Source of the DNA: Serripes groenlandicus
Lineage: Eukaryota; Mollusca; Bivalvia; Cardiida; Cardiidae
Assembly (NCBI GenBank): GCA_031761405.1
Contig: JASEVX010000007.1
Span: 61,391,062-61,455,061, forward strand
Length of the DNA: 64,000 bases
Direction: 5' to 3'
The notes under the pieces are model-generated. The model was given only the letters and a program-made list of their open reading frames with translations. It had not been told where the DNA came from and did no database searches. This document shows positions 20,895 through 31,639 of the stretch, one piece after another (the first letter of the stretch is position 1; each line of letters starts with the position of its first letter). The position numbers and the translations under genes were made by a program.

Positions 20895-22470
20895 AAAGTC
20901 CTTGAGCGGAGTCATACGAAAAGGAAGGTTCTCGATTCGTTTATAGAACAGCGTTAATACTCAAGCGAAAGTCATACGAAAAGGTGTGTTTCGTTCATAG
21001 AAAAGCGTCAATACTCAAGCGAAAGTCTCACGAAAGGGACGGTTCTCGATTCGTGTATAGAACAACGTCAATTCTCTAGCGAGCAAGTATAAACAACCCA
21101 TGAACAGAAGGGTGCTTGATTTATGTATTCAGCGTCAATACTATAGCGAGTAGGAGGGTTTTCGATTCGTTTAAAGAACATCGTCAATACTCTTGCGAGC
21201 AGTTATAAACAACCCATAAACAGGAGGGTTCTCGATTCGTTTATAGAACAGCGTCAATACTCTTACGAGCAGGTATGAACAACCCATAAACAGGAGGGTT
21301 CTCGATTCGTTTATAGAACAGCGTCAATCCTCTTGCAAGCAGGTATAAACAACCCATAAACAGGAGGGTTCTCTAATCGATTAAAGAACATCGTCAATGC
21401 TCTTGCAAGCAGGTATAACTAATCCATAAACAGGAGGGTTCTCAATTCGTTTATAGAACAGCGTCAATACTCTTGCAAGCAGGTATAAACAACCCATAAA
21501 CAGGAGGGTTCTCTATTCGTTTAAAGAACATCGTCAATGCTCTTACAAGCAGGTATAAACAATCCATAAACAGGAGGGTTCTCGATTCGTTTAAAAACAA
21601 CCCATACACAGGAGGGTTCTCGATTCGTTTAAAGAACATCGTCAATACTCTTGCGAGCATTTTTAAACGACCCATAAACAGGGGGTTCTCGATTCGTTTA
21701 TAGAACATCGGCAATACTCTTGCGAGCAGGTATACACAACCCATAAACAGGAGGGTTCTCGATTCGTTTATAGTACATCGTCAATAATCTTGCGAGCAGG
21801 TATAAACAACCCATAAACAGAAGGGGGGGGGGGTTCTCGATTCGTTTATAGAACATCGTCAATACTCTTGCGAGCAGGTATAAACAACCCATAAACAGGA
21901 GGGTTCTCGATTCGTTTAAAGAACATCGTCAATACTATAGCGAGTAGGTATAAACAACCCATAAACAGGAGGGTTCTCGATTCGTTTAAAGAACATCGTC
22001 AATACTCTTGCGAGCAGTTATAAACAACATATCAACAGGAGGGTTCTCGATTCGTTTAAGGAACATCGTCAATACTATAGCGAGTAGGTATAAACAACCC
22101 ATAAACAGGAGGGTTCTCGATTCGTTTAAAGAACATCGTCAATACTCTTGCGAGCAGTTATAAACAACCCATCAACAGGAGGGTTCTCGATTCGTTTATA
22201 GAACATCGTCAATACTCTTGCGAGCAGGTATAAAACAACCCATGAACAGGGTGGTGGGGTCTCGATTCTTTTATAGAACAGCGTCAATACTCGTGCGAGC
22301 AGTTATAAACAACCCATAAACAGGAGGTTTCTTGATTCGTTTAAAGAACATCGTCAATACTCTTGCAAGCAGGTATAAACAATCCATAAACAGAAGGGTT
22401 CTCGATTCGTTTAAAGAACAGCGTCAATACTATTGCAAGCAGGTATAAACAAGCCATAAACAGGAGTATT
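20895..22470. repeat. 70-bp minisatellite, ~22 units
   Basis: Unit core GGGTTCTCGATTCGTTTATAG, AACATCGTCAATACTCTTGCG, AGCAGGTATAAACAACCCAT and AAACAGGA. Spacing between GGGTTCTCG blocks is 70 bp (for example 21226 and 21296). The left end is diverged (AAGTCATACGAAAAGG variants). The repeated peptide ENPPVYGL on the minus strand is a by-product of the period. Confidence 0.95.
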
Positions 22471-22521
22471 TATACCGGTGTTATGAATCTTTGCTGATCG
22501 TCTGACGGACATGTTTAAGCA

Positions 22522-22690
22522 ATACAATACCACACATCAAAATACAATACAATGCAATACAATGCAATACGATGCAATACAATACAATACAATGCAATAC
22601 AATGCAATACAATGCAATATAATGCAATGCATCACAATGTAATACAATGTGATACAATACAATACAATACAATACAATGCGATGCAAGTA
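22522..22690. repeat. AATAC/AATGC microsatellite
   Basis: An imperfect run of CAATA and CAATG pentamers, with GATGC and GATAC variants. Confidence 0.92.
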
Positions 22691-22887
22691 TGTTCTTGTG
22701 TTAAACAAACACTTTATATGCGTATGGCAAAATAGTACATACACTGACATGATTTGTACAGAGGAAAATACAAATATATAACAACGTGAACATTTCGGAA
22801 AAACCTGATACTTTCCAAGTTATTGTATCTTGCAAGATCGATAATCTAAGAGATAAATCACCCCCAGTTTTGTTTCCTTTAATATTC

Positions 22888-23586
22888 ATTTCCCACTTAC
22901 ACTAACTCTGCAGAAGACGATTTTAAAAACGTCTATCCATAACTATGGAGAATCTCTACGAATGTATCATTCTGCCACAATGTTTTCAAAATTCGTTAAG
23001 GTCAAATTACGCCACATACATGCGTCGTCATGCTGATATACCCAAATAGTCCCTTATAACACACTTTATTTTCGTAGAAATGAGCGTATACCATCTCCAA
23101 AATGCATTGAATATATGACACTGAGTTTAAATTCATTGTACATGTACAAGGATGCACTGGAAATGATTGATTTGATCACTTATAGTATTTTCACCTTGTT
23201 TGAAGGGGAAAGTAGAGAATGCTAAACACCGGTTATGTCCGGGCCCGATTTGGTAAAAAATGACGGTAACCATTTTCGCCTGGTGAGTGCTTTCTTGCAT
23301 AATACATGACCTCCCCCTTTCTTTGGATTGTTTTAAAGCTGCGAGGTAACTCTCTTTAATTATATACGGTGTTCTCCATGAGAAACGCTTAGAACAGAAA
23401 GTGTGCCAATTGAGGACTGAAACTGGTAGATTTACTTGGAAATAATGAGCAAATTCTCCTTTGGCCACAATGTTTTCAACATTATTTAACAATTAAGCTA
23501 TCTTTTATGGAGAGATTTTTTTGTTTTTTGTCACTATGTTTTCAAAGTCGTCTGCTGCATATCTGTTGTATGTGGGAAAGGGTTAA
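22888..23586 (+). mobile_element. Family A remnant split by family E
   Basis: Left part TTTCCCACTTACACTAACTC with CTGCAGAAGACG (22888-23000). Right part AATGAGCAAATTCTCCTTTG to GTCGTCTGCTGCATATCTG and ATGTGGGAAAGGGTTAA (23446-23586). Confidence 0.7.
23001..23445 (+). mobile_element. Family E element
   Basis: Starts GGTCAAATTACGCCACATAC and ends near GGACTGAAACTGGTAGATTT. Contains CACCGGTTATGTCCGGGCCC and AATGACGGTAACCATTTTCG. No F insertion here, so it shows the E structure uninterrupted. Confidence 0.8.
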
Positions 23587-23654
23587 AGGATGTCAAAAGC
23601 AATAACATACTCCAGACTGTACAACCCGTATATTTTCAAACAATTTGCAAAACG

Positions 23655-23935
23655 AAGTAAATAAAATAAAATCAAAAGAAGTAAAAAGGAGTAAAAAGGA
23701 GTAAAAAGAAATTAAAAGGAGTAAAAAGAATTAAAAAGGAGTAAAAAGGAGTAAAAAGAATTAAAAAGGAGTAAAAAGGAGGAAAAAGGAGTAAAAGGGG
23801 TGGGGGGAGTAAATAGGAGTAAAATAGAGTAAAAAGAAGTAAAAAGAAGTTAAAAGAAGTAAAAAGGAGTAAAAAGAAGTAAAAAGGAGTAAGTAAAAAG
23901 GAGTAAAAAGAAGTAAAAAGGAGTAAAAAGAAGAA
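23655..23935. repeat. Purine-rich 10-bp repeat (GTAAAAAGRA)n
   Basis: About 28 imperfect copies of GTAAAAAGGA or GTAAAAAGAA on the plus strand, with only T as the pyrimidine over ~280 bp. Confidence 0.93.
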
Positions 23936-24206
23936 TGTTGAACGACAAGTGAAACTAAAAAGAATCCCACGTGCAATGATAAAGGGAGGGAAAATGTCTT
24001 TTATGAGCTCGGATGCCCTGAGAGGTTTCCGAATAAGGATGGGACATCTTTCACGCCCACAAAAGACCTTTTAGAACGAAAGATATCGACGGAGGTGTAA
24101 TTACACATTCTGTCTTTATATGGTCACATAGATTTTTGTTTTTGTATCTAAACACTCGTTTCTATGTGCACTTAATTTTAAATACAAGTCGTCAAATTGA
24201 TCTACC

Positions 24207-24434
24207 TTTTCCCACGTATAGCAGGTATGCCTCAGTCGACTTCAGAAACACCTAGTCTAAAATATGGAACATTTCGTTAAGTGAACTTTTATTAATCATT
24301 GGATATAATTGAATTCATTGTGGTAAAACAAGAAATTGCTCATTATAAGCAATTTCTGATATGTTGCAACTTTGATTTTCAAAGTCGCCTAGTTAAGAGG
24401 CGCCAAAAGGCGTCTTTATGACCGAGAGGGTTAA
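24207..24434. mobile_element. Family A MITE, old
   Basis: CTACCTTTTCCCACGTATAGC at left, AGAAATTGCTCATTATAAGC at centre, GCGTCTTTATGACCGAGAGGGTTAA at right (read as two parts). Confidence 0.6.
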
Positions 24435-24611
24435 TCAAAAAGAATGGCATTGTTATATTATAGAGAAAACATGCACCCCTGATACAACTTACTCTTCGAT
24501 AATTATCAGACAGAATGATCCGCACCGCGGCCCTGAGCGGCAACGGTTAGGTCGTTTGTATAATGTTAGACGCCGCATTTAAGCATTGTTCAGTTGTATC
24601 ACGGCGTTTCC

Positions 24612-24925
24612 TGGGTTAGTTACTAGTACTACTGGTCCATTTATCCTGACACCAGCGAGTCAGTCGTAAAGTTAACCCAGTAGCCCAGAGCTCCAAGGAG
24701 AGAAAGCCATTACTGCTAATTGTTAAGCAATTGGTATGACACTGGCGGGATTCAAACCCGCGAACTCCCGCACCTGAAGCGGACGCCCTACCTCTATATA
24801 AAAGAGGCGCCACGAAGGGAAGCTATTACTACCGTTTTAAAAAGGTTTGGGTATGACTCGATCCGGGATTGAACCCCGATCTCCCACTCTCTGGACAGAT
24901 CCTCTAACCATATTGAATAGAGCGT
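24612..24925 (-). mobile_element. S3-type SINE(s), reverse
   Basis: Body ACCAGCGAGTCAGTCGTAAAG and GAAAGCCATTACTGC, then a reversed B-box (GGGATTCAAACCCGCG) and AGCGGACGCCCTACC near 24751-24795. A second reversed tRNA-like block (CGGGATTGAACCCCGATC ... GATCCTCTAACCA) is at 24860-24912. Neither folds as a plausible functional tRNA. Confidence 0.65.
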
Positions 24926-24970
24926 AGTTGTTGACAAGATAGAGACAGTGCACACTAATGGGATATTTGA

Positions 24971-25089
24971 GCCGTTCCACGAGAAAACCAACATTTGTGT
25001 ACAATTTAAGTCCCCAGTGGATTCTCTGTTTCAGGAATCATTACTCTATACCTCTATCTCCCTGTGACGAATGTGTCGGCCTGGATTAG
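24971..25089 (+). mobile_element. Family C, internally deleted and truncated
   Basis: GAGCCGTTCCACGAGAAAAC then a jump to GGATTCTCTGTTTCAGG and CTCTATACCTCTATCTCCC, ending at GTCGGCCTGGATTAG where the inverted repeat begins. Confidence 0.75.
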
Positions 25090-25539
25090 CCTTGACCTGC
25101 TTACCTTTGATGACACTCCAGACTCCTCCAATTTGTCAACATCAGAGAAACCAAAAATCAGCACGCAGAATATTGACAGTATACTGTATACGTACGACCG
25201 ATACAGAGATATATGAAAAACGAAAACATTGAAGAAAAGAGAAGCTTATTAAACTATTTCAGTTTTAAGTAATTTCTCATATTTCTTATTTGGTTTTCAA
25301 AAATCGTTTGATAAATGTGTTTTTTAACACTCTTTCAGCGCCAAAGGCAATATTGAGGTTTTTTGCAAACAATACTGATTCAGGCGAGTCAGCTCGTAAC
25401 GAGCTGTCTCACCTGAAATCAGCATTGTTTGCCTTTTATTTATCTAAATAGTCCAAAATTGTACTATATGAGAAATGGAGACGCCCGAATTTGAAAATGG
25501 AAGAGTCTACTTTAAACAATTCGGCGCTGAAAGAGTTAA
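25090..25539. repeat. Left arm of a 3.5-kb inverted repeat
   Basis: CCTTGACCTGCTTACCTTTG through ATACTGTATACGTACGACCG and a B element. It matches 28173-28625 in reverse complement over ~450 bp with few changes. Confidence 0.9.
25324..25539 (+). mobile_element. Family B MITE inside the left arm
   Basis: TTAACACTCTTTCAGCGCC (two extra bases at the junction) to TTCGGCGCTGAAAGAGTTAA. Central palindrome intact. Confidence 0.9.
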
Positions 25540-26461
25540 CTTAATAATAGCAAGAAGTACATTACATTTGACATGGTAAAGAGTGACCATTTAGAATTAT
25601 AACTTGACAAAACCAACTGTATTTAAAGGGACTGAATCCCATATGAGAAAAAAGCGAAAAAAAAAAGAAAATTGTTAAAAATTGCTATTACCTTGATGTT
25701 TTTGCATGTAAGGCATTGAGATTTGCTGACTGATGTACTACAATATATGCACACTATTAATATTGCGGAGATTTTTCGTTATTTTGCATTGTAAAATCTA
25801 CTGGGTTAGTAACCCAGTAAATCTAAAAATATCGCTGTATATTTATCACGTTATCACTACAAAGGAATTGACAATCTCCTTCCCAGAGTTGTTGTTCCTT
25901 ACACTCACGCATACATGAATGTAACGATAGTGTTAGAGAATGCCGAATTGAATCCACAAATTCAAATGATCAAGAGGAAATCCACGGTATTTTTAAACGG
26001 GAAAACACGGAGCGGACGTTTTTTTAACTGCTTATTTCCTATGAAATAATGAAAAACAAGACTTGTACGACCTTCTACAACATTCCGTTACATATATATC
26101 GACGTATTGTGGATTAATTAGAATAAGTATAAAATATAACGATTTTGGACCATTATGGTGTTCAGTCCCTTTAACAGTTAGTATATCAGGTTATACTCAG
26201 TATATAATCCATAATCCTTATTGTTCATATGAATTCATGTGGACTATCTCGCATCCCAAACTCGTGTCAAACTGGTATGTTGCATGTGTATTGATAACGA
26301 TAGTAAGAACTGTCACAACAGTCGAATTATTACGTCTAGTTTGCATTCCTCGAATGGTTTACCTACCTGAATACGTTATTCGCCATTCAACCTTTGATAT
26401 GGGAATTATTCCCCGTGTGCTATCTAGGTTACAATACATCAAATAAATTTCTTCTTGGGAG
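25540..26461. other. Unassigned interior of the inverted repeat
   Basis: Holds a 127-codon plus ORF at 26063-26446 with several hydrophobic stretches (for example VACVLITIVRTVTTVELLRL near residue 75) but no domain I recognise. I would not call it a gene without expression or homology support. Confidence 0.35.
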
Positions 26462-26800
26462 AGAGAGAACATGCATTATGCAAGAAAGAATTCACCAGGC
26501 GATAATGGTCACCCCGTCATTTTGGATCAAATCGGGCCCGGACAAAACCGGTGTTTAGCATTCTCTACTTTCACTTTCAAACAAGGTCAAACTACTAAAA
26601 GTCTATCATTTCCAATGCATCCTATACACATTTACAATGAATTAAATCAATGGTATATGTTCAATGCATTCTGATGACGGTATATACTAATTTCTACGCA
26701 AACAATGTTTGTTTAGGGACTATTTGGGTCAGCAGTAGATCAGCATATCGGCGGATGTATTTGGTGTAATTTAAACTTGATATGGGAATCATGTCTCGAG
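26462..26800 (-). mobile_element. Family E element, reverse
   Basis: ATGGTCACCCCGTCATTTTGG, TCGGGCCCGGACAAAACCGG, CTCTACTTTCACTTTCAAAC, ending ATGTATTTGGTGTAATTTAA. The last part shows that the E 5' end reads TTACACCAAAT. Confidence 0.8.
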
Positions 26801-26904
26801 TGCTATCTAAGTCTGGGTAATAATCTGCACGAGTTTGTTATTGGCAGGTAAAAATCACGATTAAAATCTTGGTATCAAATGTTCAATGGCAGTGCCAACC
26901 AACA

Positions 26905-27121
26905 TCGGTCGCTCTATAATGGAGGAGTGGTTAGCGTCGGGGATTTCGAAACCGGGTGTCCCGGGTTCGATCCCCAGTCGCGGCACTGCGGTCATGGTGG
27001 AGTGCCCTTAGGCAAGGCACATTTTCTAGCCTAGTACTGGTTTGTTTACCCAGGGATCATGAATAATTAAAATTAAAACTAAATGACCTTAGCTGTCGAT
27101 GCGCCATAAAACAATATACAT
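26905..27121 (+). mobile_element. S2 SINE, tRNA-derived
   Basis: Head GAGGAGTGGTTAGCGTCGGG (A box) and CGGGTTCGATCCCCAGTCGC (B box). The body has GTGCCCTTAGGCAAGGCAC, resembling the conserved central block of V-type SINEs such as molluscan RUDI (from memory, not checked). Tail GCCATAAAACAATATA. Confidence 0.82.
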
Positions 27122-27125
27122 TCAT

Positions 27126-27780
27126 TCTATAATGGAGACGGACAATAAAAGGTACAGCTGCACTCGGGTTTCAAAAAGTCGCCCAATTCACTATCTCTGG
27201 AATTCGATGAGTTTACAACATGTTCCGATTCATGATTGCCCCGTTTCATTAAGCTAGATCGTATGCCGACTGGGAAACCGGTAATGCATTCAAATGTATG
27301 GGTGTAAGGTCGTATAAGCTTTTAATCCAACTTCCGTTGGATGGTATCCGAAACATCCCGCATTCGAACCGGAACTGCGTCATAATTATTATGTGGAAAT
27401 GACGTCAAGAAAAACGACATCTGTAGGACGTCTTATCATAATCTGAAGAGGTTAACAGAAGTTGCTGTCTAACAAGCATTATGTAAGTAATATGCGATCG
27501 TTGTAGATCTTGATCAGATTGCGAGATTGTATATGCTGATATGGATCTACACTGTTCACGAGGGTCAACTTGTACCTTTCCCATTTACGGGTCAAATGAT
27601 TTAGTTTATAATCTCGTTGGAGCCTTATCGTACGACAGGATGATTCAAACGGGGAAAAAATGACTTGAACCTCATACCTTTAGGTGACCGCCTCAAATTG
27701 TTGGAACTACTTTTAGGAACATACATAAACGAAGGACGTGTTTTAGATCAATTTCTCACTTTTGCAAACAATCCTGCTTT
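27126..27780. other. Unassigned DNA
   Basis: No repeat family recognised. A perfect TGACGTCA (cAMP-response-element type) at about 27399 is isolated, with no promoter context. Confidence 0.45.
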
Positions 27781-27789
27781 CAAACCTCA

Positions 27790-27855
27790 TTGTTTGAAAA
27801 AACAAAACCGACTGTTACCACATCGTTAACAGACGGTTTTGTTTTTCAAAAAGAA
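27790..27855. repeat. Long hairpin
   Basis: Arms TTTGAAAAAACAAAACCGAC and GACGGTTTTGTTTTTCAAA with a TGTTA/TTAACA extension and a short loop. Position and strength resemble the cores of the MITEs here, but no terminal repeats found. Confidence 0.7.
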
Positions 27856-28109
27856 TAATTCAAACAACATCAAGTAAAATATCTTCCTTTTAATTTGACG
27901 CAGTTCTTGTCCTAGAAAATATAATCAAGGGGCGTTGCATTGAAAGAGATAGGCACGTGAGTCGGTTCGACGGCTTCCAATTAATAGGTACTTTGAAGTC
28001 GTAATTAGTTTAATACTGCCTTAATTAACTAGTAGAAAGTATCAATTTACGGGCGCATAGTTCATAAAACCCTTCTCGAGACATAAGCGACATTAAAAAA
28101 AAAAAAAAA

Positions 28110-28463
28110 ATTATCAAACGATTTTTGAAAACCAAATAAGAAATATGAGAAATTACTTAAAATTGAAATAGTTTAACTCTTTCAGTGCCGAATTGTTTAA
28201 AGTAGACTCTTCCATGTTCAAAATCGGGCGTCTCCACTTCTCATGTAATAAAAGTTTCGACTATTTTGATAAATAAAAGGCAAACAATGCTGATTTCAGG
28301 TGAGACAGCTCGTTACGAGCTGACTCGCCTGAATCAGTATTGTTTGCAAAAACCTCAATATTGCCTTTGGCGCTGAAAGAGTGTTAAAAAACACATTTAT
28401 CAAACGATTTTTGAAAACCAAATAAGAAATATGAGAAATTACTTAAAACTGAAATAGTTTAAT
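28110..28463. repeat. 63-bp direct repeats around a B element
   Basis: ATCAAACGATTTTTGAAAAC through GAAATTACTTAAAA.TGAAATAG occurs before (28110-28172) and after (28395-28460) the B copy, with one clear difference. Confidence 0.88.
28173..28387 (-). mobile_element. Family B MITE inside the right arm
   Basis: TTAACTCTTTCAGTGCCGAATTG to CCTTTGGCGCTGAAAGAG. Reverse of the left-arm copy. Confidence 0.9.
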
Positions 28464-28625
28464 AAGCTTCTCTTTTCTTCAATGTTTTCGTTTTTTTTCC
28501 ATATATCTCTGTATCGGTCGTACGTATACAGTATACTGTCAATATTCTGCGTGCTGATTTTTGGTTTCTCTGATGTTGACAAATTGGAGGAGTCTGGAGT
28601 GTCATCAAAGGTAAGCAGGTCAAGG
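28173..28625. repeat. Right arm of the 3.5-kb inverted repeat
   Basis: Complement of 25090-25539. Its outer part reads TTTTGGTTTCTCTGATGTTG ... GTGTCATCAAAG|GTAAGCAGG, which has a donor-like site and a short open frame (SDVDKLEESGVSSK); the same string is on the minus strand of the left arm. Confidence 0.9.
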
Positions 28626-28653
28626 CAAGGTAGAGCTCCTATATCTACATTAG

Positions 28654-28863
28654 TTAACCCTTTTCACATATACAAATATACAACAAATCTGCAGCAGACG
28701 ACTTTAAAAATGTCTACTCAAAAATATGGAAAATCTTTAAATTGTAGGTATAATTACTGAAAAAAGTTGAACATTTTGTGGCAAAAGGAGAAATTTCAAA
28801 ATGTAATCAAAAGTCGTCTACTGCTGATGCGTCAAAATGTGTCTACAAGTGGGAAAGGGTTAA
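28654..28863 (-). mobile_element. Family A MITE
   Basis: TTAACCCTTTTCACATATAC to GTCTACAAGTGGGAAAGGGTTAA. The central hairpin is partly deleted (GGAGAAATTTCAAAATG). Confidence 0.8.
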
Positions 28864-28879
28864 TTAACCAATTAATTCA

Positions 28880-29095
28880 CAAGACTTGCAAAAGTCTTCT
28901 GCTTTACAATCATCAGACGAACAATTTCGACAATCTAGAAAACTGAAAGATTTATATTGATAAAGAGTTGAACATGTTGCTATAAACGGTGAAATTGCTA
29001 GTTTTGAGCAGTTTCACCTTTTATTGCAAAGTTTTTCAAAAGTCATGTTCAATGGCATGTGTCAAATGTCGTCTGTGTGAAGTAATGGGCTAATC
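28880..29095. mobile_element. Family A relic
   Basis: AAAAGTCTTCTGC, TTGATAAAGAGTTGAAC, GGTGAAATTGCTAGTTTTGAGCAGTTTCACC and GTGTCAAATGTCGTCTG in the usual order. Ends not preserved. Confidence 0.5.
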
Positions 29096-29454
29096 ATCAG
29101 ATACGAGCCCGTGCATGGGAAACGGTGCACGTACGTGCACGGGAGCATTTCTGAACAGTTTAGGTTCAGATCTTCTTTCCCCACCCGTGCAGTCTTATCC
29201 GAATCTACATAAGTTGATAAACTCCTTTAACAAGCTCGTGTAAGTAATATGCGAACGGTGTATATAAATTGACCAAGTTTTGCAGATTCACAGGCTGATC
29301 TGGATCTATCCTGTCTACAAATGTCAATAGGTACATTTTCTTTTGTACTGGCTCAGTTATAAATCAAACGGTATCATAGCCTCGGTCGACAGACTAGTCA
29401 AATCATCTAGCAGTGAAGAATAAAACAAGCAGGAAATGAATTAGCATTATATAT

Positions 29455-29655
29455 ATCTTCAGCGCCTAACAGTGCATGCCTAGCAATGCCTTACAGTGAA
29501 AAGTACTGCCTAACATTGCATAATAATGCCTAGCAATGCCTTACAGTGAAAAGTACTGCCTAACAGTGCCTAATATAGCCCCAGTTTTCATTACCGAGCA
29601 AACTAGTGCATAACATTGCATAACAGGGAATAACAGTGCCTTATTGTGCCTAACA
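29455..29655. repeat. ~10-bp minisatellite (CTAACAGTGC)
   Basis: Imperfect copies of CTAACAGTGC, ATAACATTGC and CTAGCAATGC, in two blocks separated by ~30 bp. Confidence 0.85.
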
Positions 29656-30014
29656 GTTTATATATTGCTGTCAATTTCGAGACGTTATTTCCAAAAGCAG
29701 TGCATACAGTTGTATATGAACGCGCATGCGCATCGATTCATGAAGTGAAGACGATGACGTCTCGATGTTCATGATATTATCACAGTAAGATTTAAAACCG
29801 AGATTAAGTCGAACAAAATTGATTTTATTTAATTTGATGTGGAAACATGAAAGAAAGTTTACGGTCGTGAACTTTAAAAAGTACATTATGTATTCAAGGA
29901 AATCAATATTTTGAAACTTAAAGAACAATGAAATTTAATCATGCTTTTACGCTATATTGTTAGCTGCAATATTGCTTTTTCATCCATGAAATTATAGAAA
30001 ACTAACAATAAATA
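29656..30014. other. Unassigned DNA
   Basis: Nothing recognised. The 85-codon minus ORF at 29671-29928 has no known domain. Confidence 0.4.
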
Positions 30015-30281
30015 TGAGCCGTCCCTCGAGAAAGCCAACAGTATGATCTCTGTTTGCGTAATGTATCGACCCAGATCAGCCTGCGCAGTCCGCGCAGGCT
30101 AATCCGGGTCGACATATTCCATCTCAGGGAGATAGAGGTAAAGAGTAATGATTCCTGGAACAGAAAATCCACAGGAGGCGAAAAGTGTCTGTCCGGGTTA
30201 GCCTGCGCGGCATGCTTAGCCTGATCCGGATCGAAACCTTACGCAGAATCCATAATGTTGGTTTTCTCGCGGGACGGCTTA
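30015..30281 (-). mobile_element. Family C element, full length, reverse
   Basis: GAGCCGTCCCTCGAGAAAGCC to TTTTCTCGCGGGACGGCTTA. Internal ATTCCTGGAACAGAAAATCC and GCCTGCGCGGCATGCTTAGC. Confidence 0.9.
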
Positions 30282-30549
30282 TATCTATAATACGCCTTTA
30301 CTCTGCTTACAAAAAGGTGTATTAGATCGAAATCCGTTTGATATGAAAATTACGATGATATTACGATATCTTTTATTCACTTGATCAGTATTTCACCCAT
30401 CTTATCACAATTATACACACGCAACTGCGCACCAAACGACTTTCGAAAAATATTATTGCAAAATAAGAATTTTCATCCTTTTGCCAAAATGCTCCCAACA
30501 CTATTTAGTTATTACCGTTCGTTGATTTATTATCAGTATTGGGAGGCCT

Positions 30550-31246
30550 TGTCACACCCTATAGAGCTCCTTTCGAATATAGCTCCCCGGGTAGCTATAT
30601 TCGGTAACAGTTTCGTATACAGCTCTCCGGTTAGCCCTATTCGCCGAATATAGCTCTCGTACTAAATAAGGAGCTGTATTCGGGGTACTTGTTGTTTTGT
30701 CTTGGATAGAGCTCCCCTTCAAATCTAGTTTTAATACCATGCTGGCTGACTGTTCAGCTTACCTTTCAAAATCGAATACCAGTCTGGACGACAAGTCTAA
30801 TACCATGCTGGTTGACCATTAAGCTTATCAAAATCAAAATTCAAAATCGAATACCATTATTGGTGACCATTCAGCTTGCCATTCAGCCGACCATTCAAAG
30901 TCATTCATTTGACCATTCAAAATCGAATACCTTGCTGGCTGACCATTCAGTATGGCATACGACTTTGAATGTTCTTCGTACGCTTGCTCGTACGTACTGA
31001 CGGATGAACGGCACCAAAACTATATGCCTTTTCCTCAACAGGGGCCATGAACTCATTTGGCCAAATGAGTAACAGCCCAGTATGTGGTTTTCGTATGACT
31101 TATGTTATATCATCAAATTGATCAAAGTGTATGCGAGCTGTATTCAACTTTGCATATGCTTTTTTTCGTATACAGCTCGCTTGCTAATTACCAAATAGAG
31201 CTACCCGGGGGAGCTATATTCGCAGTGAGCTCTATAGGGTGTGACA
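30550..31246. mobile_element. Element L: 697-bp element with 20-bp terminal inverted repeats
   Basis: Left end TGTCACACCCTATAGAGCTC, right end GAGCTCTATAGGGTGTGACA: exact complements. Subterminal AGCTCCCCGGGTAGCTATATTC and GAGCTACCCGGGGGAGCTATATTC are complementary too. Inside is a minisatellite of GAATACCATGCTGGCTGACC and CATTCAGCTTACC blocks (30736-30960). No transposase frame. No clear target duplication. Confidence 0.8.
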
Positions 31247-31514
31247 GTGCGTAAGGGTTTAATGCAATTACTTACTTCACATACATTCCTAATCGTCATG
31301 GATCTTTCCTCCCAAAATAGAAGTCCTCATTAACATACATTTCTACATAATCGTCCGCACCGGTTGCAGGAAGTGCGGGCATGATCCCTGACCGGGTCAT
31401 GCCAAATAACTTCAAAATTGTTGTAATGGCTTTTTCTCCTTGGTGCTCGTGATTACGGGGTTAGCATTATCATTTGGCTCGCTGGTGCTAATAGTACTGG
31501 TAAATTACGCAGGA

Positions 31515-31586
31515 AACCCTGTGTTGTGGGTACTCAAAAGAATTGTCTCACTGAGACAATTCTTTTGAGTACCCACAACATAGGGT
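31515..31586. mobile_element. Family K hairpin core, copy 2
   Basis: AACCCTGTGTTGTGGGTACTC / GAGTACCCACAACATAGGGTT with AAAAGAATTGTCTC / GAGACAATTCTTTT inside. Only the ~72-bp core remains; the outer ends of K are not visible. Confidence 0.8.
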
Positions 31587-31639
31587 TACGACGTAAAACT
31601 TATAAATTGTTGACAGAACAGAGGCGTTACACAAACAAT

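Noticed and set aside
21451..21892. Repeat protein with ENPPVYGL units
   Set aside because: A translation of the 70-bp minisatellite; 70 is not a multiple of 3 and the frame survives only through indels.
24720..24925. Two reverse tRNA genes
   Set aside because: Only the B-box arm is convincing and the sequence matches S3 SINEs at 52.7 and 56.4 kb.
26063..26446. 127-codon ORF as a gene in the centre of the large inverted repeat
   Set aside because: No domain, no splice or promoter support, composition like the surroundings. Kept only as an unassigned region.
27399..27406. TGACGTCA regulatory site
   Set aside because: An 8-mer is expected by chance at this scale and no gene is adjacent.
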